Assembly: GCF_036826855.1 (NCBI RefSeq)
Contig: NZ_CP104578.1
Location: 434,001-498,000 of the forward strand
Length of the DNA stretch: 64,000 nucleotides
From: Streptomyces sp. SJL17-4
Lineage (GTDB): Bacteria; Actinomycetota; Actinomycetes; Streptomycetales; Streptomycetaceae
Direction: 5' to 3'
Both the position numbers and the translations under genes were made by a program. Under the pieces are notes generated by a model. That model was not told where the DNA came from. It did no database searches and saw nothing but the letters and a program-made list of their open reading frames with translations. This document shows, one piece after another, positions 34,301 to 41,287 of the stretch (position 1 is its first letter; each line of letters begins with the position of its first letter).

Positions 34301-36492
34301 GAGCGCAGGGCCTCGCCGCTGCAGACGACCCGGCGCAGGGTGGGCACGTCCCGGCTCGCGGGCTCCGCCAGGAAGAGGTCGAGCATCGAGGGGACGAAGT
34401 GCGCCGTGGTGACCCGGTGCCTGCGGATGACGTCGGCGAGCGCCCGCGGGTCGCGCTGGGCGCCGGGGGCGGCCAGATGGAGCACGGCGCCGGTGAGCAG
34501 GGGCCAGAAGAACTCCCACACCGAGACGTCGAAGGTGAAGGGCGTCTTCTGCAGGACGCGGTCGTCCGCCCCGAGACCGTACTCCTCCTGCATCCACAGG
34601 AGCCGGTTCACCACACCGCGGTGCGGTACGGCGACGCCCTTGGGCCGGCCGGTCGAACCCGAGGTGTAGATGACGTACGCGGTGTCCTCGGGGGTGGCGG
34701 TGGCCCGGAGCGGCCCGGACGCGGGCAGCGTGGGCAGCAGCGTGTCGACGGCGATGACCTCGGTGGTCGCGATGCTCCCACCGGCACCGGCGAGCCTCTC
34801 GGCGAGGTCCGATCGTGTGAGGACGACCCGCGCCCCGGAGTCCTCGATCTGGAACTCCACCCGCGTGAGGGGGAGTTCGGGGTCCAGCGGCAGGTACGCA
34901 GCCCCGGACATCAGCACCGCGAGCAGTTCCACCACCAGGTCGAGCGAACGCTCGTCGTACACGCCCACCACCTGGCCGGCCGCCACCCCGTCGGCGCGGA
35001 GACGGGCGGCGAGGCCGCGGGCCCGGCCGACGAGCTCGCGGTAGGTCAGCGAGCCGTCCTCGGTCTCGGCGGCGACGGCGTCCGGCGTCCGTTCGGCCTG
35101 GTCCTCGATCAGTTCGTGGAGGGGCCGGGTCAGATCGAAGTCCCGTGCGTGGGCGCGGTCTTCGGACTCCACCTGGGCGCGCTCGGTCGCGGTCAGGAGC
35201 TCGATCTCACCCACGGGCACCTGCGCGTCCGCCCGTACGAGGGTGTCCAGGAAGGCGGCGAACCGGTCACGGTGCGCGGTCACGGTCGCGGCGTCGTGCA
35301 GTTCCGGGTTGGGGTCGAACGACATGTGGAGGTCCGCGCCGTCGGCGCCGCCGAAGAACTCGATCGAGAGGTCGTGCACGGGTCCCGAGGACAACTGGCG
35401 GACCGTGCCCTGGTGTTCGGCGAAGCGGAGCCGCCCGTCGAACGACACCACGTTCACGACGACGCCCGAGGACTCCTCGGCGGCACCGGTCCGCCGGAGC
35501 TCCCGCTGGAGGACCTCGCCACGGAACCGCTGGTGCGCGAGCACCTCGGCGGCCTGTGCCGCGACCTGCTGGACGAGCTCACGGAACGGCATGTCGGAGC
35601 GTACGGACAGCCGCAGCGGAAGGACGTTGGCGAGCATGCCGGGTGTGGTCAGCGCGGTGCGCGTGGTCCGGGCCCGTACCGGCAGTCCGACGACGATCTC
35701 GTCCTGCTGGGTGATCCGGTGCAGATACGCGGCGGTCGCCGCCAGTACGACGACCGCCCACGGCGTCCCGTACGTGGCGGCCATCTCGTCGATCCGCTCG
35801 ACCCGCACGGGGGGCCGGAACCGCTCGGCCGGCCGGGACGTTCCGGCCCCTCGGTCACTCAGGCTGATCCGCTCGGGCCACTCGGCCGCATGGCCCAGCC
35901 AGTAGGCGCGGTCGCTGTCCTGGACCGCCGATGCCTGGTACTCGGCTTCCTCGCCGAGGAGGTCGCGGAGTGTGCCCGCGGTCCTCTCGCGGACCGGCGT
36001 GCCCTGCTCGAGCGCGGTGTAGATCTGCGCGAGCCTGCGCCAGTGGAGGACCTGGCCGTATCCGTCCAGCACGATGTGGTGGTAACGGAGGTGGAAGAGG
36101 AAGTGGTCCGGTGCCAGACGGAGCAGTGTGTGGGTGAACAACGCGTCCTTCGCGAGGTCGACCGGAGTGGCCAGGTCCGCCCGCGCCCACTCCTTCGCGG
36201 CACCTGCCGGATCGCTCTCCCCGCTGAAGTCCCTGATGTGGAGCGGGGCATCGACATCGGTCGGCCACTGCCAGGGGTGGCCCTTCTCATCAGCAACGAA
36301 CCGAACGCGTAAGGCATCGGTTTCGCCGACGGCCCGCCGGACCGCTTCGGCCAGGTGCCCCTCGTCCAGCCACCCCCGGATCTCGACGTGTCCCCCGCAA
36401 TTGTGGAGGGCACCTCCGGTGTCCATCTGGTGGGCGATCCACACTTCGTGCTGCGCGGTGGACACAGGTAAGCGCCCGGCAAAACTCTTCAC
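28327..36492 (-). CDS. NRPS: C-A(Ser)-PCP-C-A(Gly) with embedded luciferase-like monooxygenase and methyltransferase
   Basis: A 2721-residue synthetase. C1 (about 1-440) has HHIVLDG at 138-144. A1 (456-950) has residues D655 V656 W659 H698 V723 S725 L750 I758 D759 K945, nearly the serine code. PCP Ser999 is in LGGDSM. C2 has HHVVLDG at 1202-1208. A2 (from about 1525) has D1717 I1718 L1721 Q2122 L2148 G2150 M2174 I2182 W2183, matching the glycine code. Between A4 and A5 lies a luciferase-like FMN monooxygenase (about 1753-2098; LGFSLFFF, WTPERHFHEFGG, AAGWNSNDFVL). After A8 comes a methyltransferase (about 2345-2690; SWGEVWESAY, WLSSYTGDPIPVPEMREWL). The protein then stops without A10 or PCP, which are on the next gene. 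Codon 61 is TTA. GTG 36492 has GGAG 6 bases upstream. Confidence 0.92.
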   Translation of the reverse strand: MKSFAGRLPVSTAQHEVWIAHQMDTGGALHNCGGHVEIRGWLDEGHLAEAVRRAVGETDALRVRFVADEKGHPWQWPTDVDAPLHIRDFSGESDPAGAAKEWARADLATPVDLAKDALFTHTLLRLAPDHFLFHLRYHHIVLDGYGQVLHWRRLAQIYTALEQGTPVRERTAGTLRDLLGEEAEYQASAVQDSDRAYWLGHAAEWPERISLSDRGAGTSRPAERFRPPVRVERIDEMAATYGTPWAVVVLAATAAYLHRITQQDEIVVGLPVRARTTRTALTTPGMLANVLPLRLSVRSDMPFRELVQQVAAQAAEVLAHQRFRGEVLQRELRRTGAAEESSGVVVNVVSFDGRLRFAEHQGTVRQLSSGPVHDLSIEFFGGADGADLHMSFDPNPELHDAATVTAHRDRFAAFLDTLVRADAQVPVGEIELLTATERAQVESEDRAHARDFDLTRPLHELIEDQAERTPDAVAAETEDGSLTYRELVGRARGLAARLRADGVAAGQVVGVYDERSLDLVVELLAVLMSGAAYLPLDPELPLTRVEFQIEDSGARVVLTRSDLAERLAGAGGSIATTEVIAVDTLLPTLPASGPLRATATPEDTAYVIYTSGSTGRPKGVAVPHRGVVNRLLWMQEEYGLGADDRVLQKTPFTFDVSVWEFFWPLLTGAVLHLAAPGAQRDPRALADVIRRHRVTTAHFVPSMLDLFLAEPASRDVPTLRRVVCSGEALRSETVGRFFERYGAGPELHNLYGPTEASIDVTHWRCTPEDAHRPVPIGRPVANTSLYVLDREGRPLPHGIAGELYIGGVQVASGYLNRPELTAASFVDNPFGPGRLYRTGDLAVLREDGVVLYRGRLDHQVKVHGFRIEPGEIESALLGHPAVEQAVVTAPLGDDGERRLIAHVVPDGAAPEPAELLEWLRERLPAYMAPAHFVTLDALPLLSNGKLDRKALPMPDTRPVRTVTPPETAEESLLHRAWCTVLGIDEIGVDDSFFVLGGDSMHAIRVRAEVEREGRTFEVADLFQGPSIRELARVLRSLEEREGSADRVPFGLLSAADRLLLPDGLDDAYPLSAMQAGMLYHAAYAEDSSVYRVVTSARVATRLDPDALRAAIDDTAARHPSLRCSFDLARFSEPLQLVHGHVEIPLETGLDLGGLDDEARLRAVTDWVEQAKYTRFDPEVAPLLKFVAHPCGPEAFELSVIEHHVVLDGWSDMRMLEEVVDHYRARLAGEELRLPPVRSAYRDFVAAERRALADERARAYWTGLLRGAEPTRLVSRGTTGQERPDGARPAANQRYDVPVDDGVAAELRLLGGREGLPLKSLLATAHLAVLRLVSGDDEVLTGVVANARLEEEGGDETIGVFLNTLPLRLDVSSATLLDTARRVFDHERRSAAHRRYPFAQMQHDVGEGLQLDSYVNFMDFHRDRHRSADGLMAVTVGVAETNYPLAVNFLIDPELGRLQLWLDCDLAVLPEEFCSRLAGYYERALAAVARRPEERLTAVDLMAPAEHAQLAEWNDTAVPYDLDATVHGQFERQALTHPDAIAVVHRFDELSYAELDSRANRLAHHLRGQGVGRGDLVGVSLRRGADLVVALLAVLKSGAAYVPMDPSFPTGRLADIAADSGIGCLVKGPGTPDGITAPRVVDLAADAKTIERAPATSPDVEVSGDDTAYVIYTSGSTGKPKGTALRHRNAVNFFAGMDGRVGCDDQDVVLAVTSVSFDISVLELLWPLTHGAKVVVAGERVITRLVPQSESRERPLGFSLFFFAASAGASHREGYQLVLDAARYADTHGFEAVWTPERHFHEFGGLYPNPSVMSAALATITDRIALRCGSVVSPLHDAVRIAEEWSLVDNLSDGRVGLAFAAGWNSNDFVLRPENFPVRKELMSEQLAEFRTLWRGEPVQRVGGSGELVDVRIFPAPVQDEPPVWLTSVGAVQTFEKAGATGANLLTHLFGQSPDDLAEKIKAYRQAREAAGHTGPGQVTVMVHTFMSDDPERAREQAREPFRDYLRSSTELWRTLFASTGQDLPEMGAEEQIDAVIDMAINRYFETSGLFGSPDTCADLVRALAAAGVDEIACLVDFGVEAEDVLKSLTWVDRLRDNHDTEVAEGAHSFAELCERHGVTLVQGTPSLLTAVAAEPAALESLRGLRALLIGGEAFPSGLARRLLEALPEVRIHNMYGPTETTIWSTVHELDASRDTTADSISIGRPIANTEVRVVDDRGRPLPVGVSGELWIGGDGVAAGYIGRPELTAERFVTGVEGTGLFYRTGDRVRRRADGSLEFLGRVDRQVKILGHRVEPDEVESVLSRHPRLDAVAVTAVDGANGTELVAYVSPADSLSDASVQDAHVRSWGEVWESAYTATDGAPEDGSEFAGWLSSYTGDPIPVPEMREWLGHTVDRIRALRPTALADIGVGVGLVLRNLADRVGEYHGVDLSPAALTVAAASLGRPLPAHVHLEQSGPEYLARLAPGSLDTVVINSVAQYFPGTDYLRTVLTDAVRAVRPGGAVFVGDVRSVEMLPEFHTAVALHRAGPLQTVEEIRSSVSRRLQEERELCLSPAFFHRLAADLDGVGEVRVELKRGTADNELSLFRYDVTLLIGDRPAPAATEPRLTWDALDGGLDGLRRRLAGGAEGLVVTGIPNRRLLRTTAAVRALEDTDGTATGWDLERLLWDLDDEAGAHPEELFDLAAEQGRRLRALVPPDGRLDTFDAVFGTPVPAHDDAEDTA

Positions 36493-36666
36493 GAGTCACT
36501 CCATCATTCGGTTCCGAGAAGGCGCACGCCTCCTGCCGCCCCGCCGCACGACACCATGCGGCAGGGCGGGGCAGGGCAGGGCAGGAGTACTGCGCACTGA
36601 GTGCTTGCAGCCTGTGAAGACAGCGGCGGCGCGAGCCGGGGACCCAGCCGGGGCCCCGCCACGTTC

Positions 36667-36730
36667 GGTGAGCCGCGTGAGCTCGGTGAGCCGCGTGAGC
36701 TCGGTGAGCCGCGTGAGCTCGGTGAGCCGC
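36667..36730. repeat. 18-bp tandem repeat array upstream of the NRPS gene
   Basis: Three perfect 18-base units (36667-36684, 36685-36702, 36703-36720) of ggtgagccgcgtgagctc, plus a 10-base partial. Each unit is itself two near 9-mers, so gtgagc recurs every 9 bases. The array ends about 175 bases upstream of the NRPS start. It could be an operator array for a cooperative regulator or a simple repeat expansion. Confidence 0.92.
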
Positions 36731-36807
36731 TACATACGGCGGCGTGCGAAAGGCGCCGAACCGGGCCGGCTGAGCGTGAACATAGATATCCCCCGATATC
36801 CCTGTGT

Positions 36808-36824
36808 GTGCCACATCGTGGCAC
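36808..36824. promoter_or_regulatory. Perfect inverted repeat, candidate operator
   Basis: gtgccac-atc-gtggcac, seven-base perfect arms with a 3-base centre, typical of a dimeric regulator site. It lies 316 bases upstream of the NRPS start and 362 bases before the GNAT gene. Confidence 0.5.
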
Positions 36825-37172
36825 TCCCCGTTGACCCGGCACCCAAGACGCCGGGCAGAACATCGCACGCGAACACCCGCCCGTTCGAACGGTTCCGGCG
36901 CACGACCGGTCCCCAGCCAGCCACAGTCGGCAAGACGTGTCAACCCGTTGCGGTCGCGAACGGACTCCGGCCCCCTGCGGTGTTTACCCAGACATCAAAG
37001 GGACTTGGCCATTCCATTGCGAAACATCGACCACGCCGAGAGGCACGACAGCGGAAGGTCACCTCGGCAGGGCGCGTCGGCACAGCAGGTGACAGTAAAG
37101 GTTGCGTCAAACGGCGGCGAAGGCGAGGGCGGTCACGCGGCGCAGGGTCCGCTGACCGCCGGGGTGCGGGGA

Positions 37173-37178
37173 TAACGT
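37173..37178 (+). promoter_or_regulatory. Leaderless -10 box (TAACGT)
   Basis: TAACGT ends 7 bases before ATG 37186, and there is no ribosome site, consistent with a leaderless transcript. Confidence 0.55.
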
Positions 37179-37185
37179 GGGCCCC

Positions 37186-37734
37186 ATGTTCACCACCCCG
37201 TCACGGATCGAGCTGCACCCGCTCACCCTCTCCGACCAGGACGAGTTCTGCTCGCTCGTACGCGCCAGCACCGAGCTGCACGGGCCCTGGATGCAACTGC
37301 CCACCACCGCGGAGGAGTTCCGGACCTGGATGCGTCGCTTCGACGACGGCAGCAGCCGGGGCTATCTGATCCGCGTCCGGGAGACCGGCGCGGCCGCCGG
37401 CATGGTCAACATCAACTCGATCATCCGGGGCCGCTACCAGGGCGCCTCCCTCGGCTACGCGGCCTTCGCCCCGTCCGCGGGGCGCGGCTACATGACCGAG
37501 GGGCTCGCCGCCACCCTGGAGTACGCGTTCACCGAGCTGCGGCTCCACCGCCTGGAGGCCAACATCCAGCCGGGGAACAAGGCTTCCCTGGCCGTGGTCC
37601 AGCGGCTGGGCTTCCGTTGCGAGGGGGTCTCGCCGGCCTACCTCTACATCGACGGGGGCTGGCGGGACCACGAACGCTGGGCGATCACCGCGCCGAACCC
37701 CTGGACACCCGATCCGTCCCTTCCCGAAGTCTGA
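37186..37734 (+). CDS. GNAT-family N-acetyltransferase (RimJ/RimL-like)
   Basis: A 182-residue acetyltransferase. IELHPLTLSDQDEF begins the fold; ASLGYAAFAPSAGRGYMTEGLAATLEYAF is the acetyl-CoA binding motif A (GRGYMTEG); LHRLEANIQPGNKASLAVVQRLGFRCEG is motif B. RimJ-type enzymes acetylate N-terminal amines of proteins or small molecules. ATG 37186 is chosen over GTG 37177 because the -10 box is 7 bases upstream. It stands alone between the biosynthetic cluster and a regulator, so any link to the cluster (for example resistance) is speculative. Confidence 0.88.
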   Translation: MFTTPSRIELHPLTLSDQDEFCSLVRASTELHGPWMQLPTTAEEFRTWMRRFDDGSSRGYLIRVRETGAAAGMVNINSIIRGRYQGASLGYAAFAPSAGRGYMTEGLAATLEYAFTELRLHRLEANIQPGNKASLAVVQRLGFRCEGVSPAYLYIDGGWRDHERWAITAPNPWTPDPSLPEV

Positions 37735-37755
37735 GGTCCGAGGTCTGAGGCCTGA

Positions 37756-37777
37756 GGCCTGAGGTCCTTCTCAGGTC
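37756..37777. terminator. Candidate bidirectional hairpin in a ctgaggtc repeat
   Basis: cctgag (37758-37763) pairs with ctcagg (37770-37775) around a 6-base loop, extendable by one G-U and one G-C pair. It sits just past the GNAT stop and at the end of the convergent AraC gene, inside a degenerate ctgaggtccgagg repeat running from about 37730 to 37795. Confidence 0.45.
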
Positions 37778-38853
37778 CGAGGCCCGAGGTCGAGGTCCGC
37801 GTCGGACGGTGCGGCACGGCGGAAGGCGGCCCGGTAGGCGCTCGGACGGTGGCCGGTGTGGCGGGCGAAGAGGGCGGCAAAGGTGCCCGGGTCCTGGTAC
37901 CCGACGGCCGCGGCGACGGCGGCGACCGTGCGGTCGGTGGCCTCCAGGAGGTGGCGGGCGCGCCGGACCCGGGACGCCTGCAGATGGGCCAGCGGGCTGC
38001 GTCCGGTCTCCTCGGCGAAGCGGCGCAGCAGCGTGCGGGGGCTGACGCGGAAGGCCTCCGCGAGCGCGCCGAGCTCGTAGCGCGCGGCGAGGTTCTGGTC
38101 GAGCCGTCTCATGACCCGCTCGGAGAACTCGCCGCCGGGCTGCGGCAGGAGCCGCGGGTCGACGTACGGGCTCTGGGAGCTCCGCACGTCGTCGACGAGC
38201 GCGATCCGCGCGGTGGTCCGCGCCACCGGGGCGCCGCTGTGCCGGCGGATCAGGTCCAGCGCGAAGTCGTACATGGCGCTGAAGGCGGCCGTGGTCGTCA
38301 CGCCCCTGTCGGTGACGACCAGGTGCTCGGGACGGACGTCGGCCTCCGGGCAGCGCCTGGCCAGTTCACCGGCGTACAGCCAGGACGTGGTGGCCCGGCG
38401 CCCGTCGAGCAGTCCGGCGTCGGCGAGCAGGAACGCGCCGACGCAGAGGGAGACGACCGCGGTGCCGGCGGCGGCGCTCGCGCGGATCGCCGCGGTCTCG
38501 GGGGCCAGCCCGGCGAGGCGTGCCCCGATGTCCGTTGCGCGGGCCGTGGCCGGGGCCGGAGCCGGTTCGAAACCGGGGACGACGAGGACGTCGACCTCAC
38601 GCAGCGGACGCACGTCCAGGACGGCGCCGCCCGAGGCGGTGACCCGGCGGCGGGGCGAGACGATCGAGACCCGGTAGCCGGGCGCGTCCGGTCCGGCGAC
38701 GTGTGCGGCCATCGTCAACAGGTCGGGGACTCCGAAGACTTCGGACGCGAAGCAGCCCGGGTAGGCGAGGACCCCGACCCGCAGCGCACCGGCACCAGGG
38801 CCGGTGGCAGGGTCGTCAGGCTCTTCCGCCGTCCGTCGCGTCGCTTCCGTCAT
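37771..38853 (-). CDS. DJ-1/PfpI-domain AraC-family transcriptional regulator
   Basis: A 360-residue FtrA-like regulator. The N-terminal glutaminase-like sensor (about 20-210) has VGVLAYPGCFASEVFGVPDLL and the nucleophile-elbow motif VVSLCVGAFLLADAGLL. The C-terminal double helix-turn-helix (about 255-345) shows LGALAEAFRVSPRTLLRRFAEETGRSPL and VAAVAAAVGYQDPGTFAALFARHTGHRPS. ATG 38853 follows GAGGGGA. It is divergent from the dienelactone hydrolase gene 114 bases away and probably controls it. Confidence 0.9.
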   Translation of the reverse strand: MTEATRRTAEEPDDPATGPGAGALRVGVLAYPGCFASEVFGVPDLLTMAAHVAGPDAPGYRVSIVSPRRRVTASGGAVLDVRPLREVDVLVVPGFEPAPAPATARATDIGARLAGLAPETAAIRASAAAGTAVVSLCVGAFLLADAGLLDGRRATTSWLYAGELARRCPEADVRPEHLVVTDRGVTTTAAFSAMYDFALDLIRRHSGAPVARTTARIALVDDVRSSQSPYVDPRLLPQPGGEFSERVMRRLDQNLAARYELGALAEAFRVSPRTLLRRFAEETGRSPLAHLQASRVRRARHLLEATDRTVAAVAAAVGYQDPGTFAALFARHTGHRPSAYRAAFRRAAPSDADLDLGPRT

Positions 38854-38966
38854 CGTCCCGGTCCCCTCGTCCGATGCCCGCCCCGCGGACCGCGTGGCGA
38901 GATTACCCCCGCCCTTGGCGATCCCGCCCCTCAACCGAGCGGCGGACGCCGGGCCACGCTGTCCCC

Positions 38967-39779
38967 ATGACCGAGACCGATGATCCGATCACCGATTTCA
39001 CCCGCCGGAGCGTGGCCGTGGAGGGGGTGGAGAAGACGGTGTACGTGGCCGGGACCGGGCCCGCCGTCGTGGTGCTGCCCGAGATGCCGGGCATCAGCCC
39101 CGACGTCCTGCGGCTCGCCCGATGGGTGCGGGACGCCGGCTTCACCGTCCACGTGCCCTCGCTGTTCGGGACGGACGGCGCGTTCCCCACGGTCGAGGGC
39201 GGCCGGGAGGTCGTCCGCCGCGCCTGTGTCAGCGCGGAGTTCCGTGCCTTCGCCGGCGGCGGCACGAGTCCGGTGACACGGTGGCTGCGCGGCCTCGCGC
39301 GCCAGGCACACGAGGAGTGCGGCGGCCCCGGGGTGGGCGCGATCGGTCTCTGCTTCACCGGCAACTTCGCCCTCACCATGGCGCTGGAGCCGGCGGTCGT
39401 CGCCCCCGTGGTCAACCACCCGTCGCTGCCGCTCGACGACCCCGGCGGGCTCGAACTCGACGCGGCGGACGCGCGCGCGATACGTGACCGGCTCACCCGT
39501 GACGGACTCAGCGTGCTCGCCTACCGCTTCGAGGGCGACCGCTGGTGCACAGGGCAGCGGTTCGCCGCCTATCGCGCGCTCCTCGGCGAGGCCTTCGACG
39601 GACGCGTCCTCCCGGACAGCGCCGCCAACCCGGGCCCGCCGCCCTTCTTCGCCGAACTCGTCGGCACCCCGCACAGCGTCGTGACCGCCCATCTCGTCGA
39701 CGAGGCCGGCCACCCCACGGTCCGGGCCCGCGACGAGATCCTCGCGTTCCTGGCCGCCCGTCTGCGCCCGTCCGGCTGA
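38967..39779 (+). CDS. Dienelactone hydrolase-family protein
   Basis: A 270-residue alpha/beta hydrolase. VVVLPEMPGISPDVLRLARWV opens the fold, the nucleophile is C129 in GLCFTGN, as in dienelactone hydrolases (GxCxGG), and the catalytic His is H249 in DEAGHPTV. It probably hydrolyses a lactone or small ester in the cytoplasm. The ATG has no good ribosome site, so it may be leaderless. The divergent AraC/DJ-1 gene is the likely regulator. Confidence 0.82.
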   Translation: MTETDDPITDFTRRSVAVEGVEKTVYVAGTGPAVVVLPEMPGISPDVLRLARWVRDAGFTVHVPSLFGTDGAFPTVEGGREVVRRACVSAEFRAFAGGGTSPVTRWLRGLARQAHEECGGPGVGAIGLCFTGNFALTMALEPAVVAPVVNHPSLPLDDPGGLELDAADARAIRDRLTRDGLSVLAYRFEGDRWCTGQRFAAYRALLGEAFDGRVLPDSAANPGPPPFFAELVGTPHSVVTAHLVDEAGHPTVRARDEILAFLAARLRPSG

Positions 39780-40021
39780 CGTCGCCCTTCTGCCACCATG
39801 GGCCGGTGAACGACACAGAGGCCGTGAAGGGCCCAGGACGTGCGGACGCCGGCGCGCGGGGACGGCGCCGGCGGGATCCGGAATGGACGCACGCGGCGCT
39901 TCTCGACGCGCTGCCCACACCACGCACAACATCCTCACCCTGCGCGGCGCCCAGGTGCGCGACGCCCACGCCTGGGCCGGCCACCTCACCGAGTAGGGAC
40001 ACCGGGTGGCGTGCCGTCGGC
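39780..40021 (+). pseudogene. Short gap with a possible degenerate gene remnant
   Basis: Between convergent genes. A GTG at 39807 opens a frame reading VNDTEAVKG, while the end of the gap in another frame reads HNILTLRGAQVRDAHAWAGHLTE before a stop at 39994-39996. The latter resembles the C-terminal strands of SnoaL/NTF2-like proteins. One frameshift and loss of the middle would explain both pieces. It could equally be chance. Confidence 0.25.
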
Positions 40022-41287
40022 TCAGGGGACGGAGCGGATACGGCGTACCAGGACCGACCCCGCGAGGGCCAGGGCGCCCGCGAGGACGTACAGGGCCGTG
40101 TAGCCACCGAAGTGGGTGACGACCGGGGCCGCGATCACGGGGGCGAGGACCTGGGGAAGGGCGTTGGCGATGTTGATGACACCCAGGTCCTTGCCCCGGT
40201 CCTCCGCGGCCGGCAGCACGTCCGTGAGGAGGGCGAAGTCCACGGCCGTGTACACGCCGAAGCCGAGGCCGAGCACCAGCGAGGCGACGATGGCGCCCGT
40301 CCAGGTCTGCCAGACGGCGAGCAGCAGGGTGGCCGCGGCGATGACGAGGCCGGACCGGATCACGTAGGACTTCCGCCGGCCAGTGCGGTCCGACCGGATG
40401 CCGCTGATCACCACGGTGGAGAGCAGGGTGAGCGCGTTGAGCGCCGTGAGGATCAGGACGCCGTTGTCCGCGTCGCCCTCGTAACGCACGGCGTCGGTGA
40501 GGTAGTAGAGCAGGTACATCGTGCTGATGGAGTACGACAGGTTCATCAGGAACCGGGTGAGCCAGGCCCACCCGAAGTCGGGATGGCGGCGCGGGTCGAT
40601 CCAGAAACCCCCGAGGAACGCCCGCCACCGGAAGGCCGGACGGGCGGCCGGGGAGAGCGGGGTGTCGCGCCGCATCACGACGTACGGAACGGCCGCGAGC
40701 ACCGTGAAGACCGCGCAGGCCAGATATCCGCCGACCACCCCGCCCGCGACCGTGGCCAGCGCCGTACCCACCAGGATGCCGACGACCTGGGAGACGCCGA
40801 GCCAGCCGCCGACCAGACCGCGCTGCCGCGGCGGCACCTGGTCGGGGACGGCCGCGGTGAGCGCGGCGAAGGCCGCGTTGAGGGCGAGCTGGACCAGGCA
40901 CCAGCCCGCGATCACGGTCGCGACGCTCTGCGCCGCGGCGAGGACGAGCAGCCCGGCCGCGCCGCCCGCCACTCCGCCGACCACCCAGGGGATGCGGCGG
41001 CCCACGGTCGCCGTCGTCCGGTCGGAGAGCGCGCCGAAGACGGGGTTGGCGATCATCGACACCGCCGCTCCGACTCCCGTCACCAGGGCGAGGGTGGACG
41101 CCTTGTGGTCGGGGGTGAGCTGCTCGGCCTGGCGGGCCAGGAGCAGTTGGAGCGGGCCGAACCAGCCGACCCAGACCCCGAGGTTGGCGAGGGAGAGCGC
41201 GCTCACCCACCGGCCGTCGGCCGGGGCGCCGGGCCGGGGGGCCGGGCCGGCGGCGGTTCCCTCCGCCGCCGTCCCCTCGGCGGTCAT
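40022..41287 (-). CDS. MFS transporter, probably glycoside/sugar uptake
   Basis: A 421-residue transporter with 12 predicted helices. NPVFGALSDRTTATVGRRIPWVV is an MFS motif A of the kind seen in GPH/sugar-type permeases, and the second half has SDRTGRRKSYVIRSG. ATG 41287 overlaps the beta-glucosidase stop (ATGA), so the two are co-translated. Together they look like an uptake-plus-hydrolysis unit for a beta-glucoside such as a cellobiose-like sugar. Confidence 0.87.
   Translation of the reverse strand: MTAEGTAAEGTAAGPAPRPGAPADGRWVSALSLANLGVWVGWFGPLQLLLARQAEQLTPDHKASTLALVTGVGAAVSMIANPVFGALSDRTTATVGRRIPWVVGGVAGGAAGLLVLAAAQSVATVIAGWCLVQLALNAAFAALTAAVPDQVPPRQRGLVGGWLGVSQVVGILVGTALATVAGGVVGGYLACAVFTVLAAVPYVVMRRDTPLSPAARPAFRWRAFLGGFWIDPRRHPDFGWAWLTRFLMNLSYSISTMYLLYYLTDAVRYEGDADNGVLILTALNALTLLSTVVISGIRSDRTGRRKSYVIRSGLVIAAATLLLAVWQTWTGAIVASLVLGLGFGVYTAVDFALLTDVLPAAEDRGKDLGVINIANALPQVLAPVIAAPVVTHFGGYTALYVLAGALALAGSVLVRRIRSVP

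Larger units (their letters stand above)
36493..37185. other. Non-coding region upstream of the NRPS operon, 693 bp
   Basis: No frame here has the features of a real gene. It holds a purine-rich gggca run near 36560-36585, an 11-base palindrome gcactgagtgc (36594-36604), the 18-bp repeat array, two gatatccc direct repeats (36785-36802) and a perfect 7-3-7 inverted repeat. Base composition is less GC-biased than in flanking genes. It must contain the promoter for the minus-strand cluster; I cannot place a -35/-10 pair with confidence. Confidence 0.7.

Noticed and set aside
28312..36312. Plus-strand 2666-residue open frame opposite the NRPS
   Set aside because: It is the exact antisense of a gene with complete NRPS motifs; its translation is Arg/Gly/Val-rich without any domain. 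Such mirror frames are routine in GC-rich DNA.
36667..36730. CRISPR-like array
   Set aside because: Head-to-tail 18-base units without spacers and no cas genes nearby.
36493..37185. A coding gene on either strand in the large intergenic region
   Set aside because: Available frames run through repeats and palindromes, lack ribosome sites and show no protein features.
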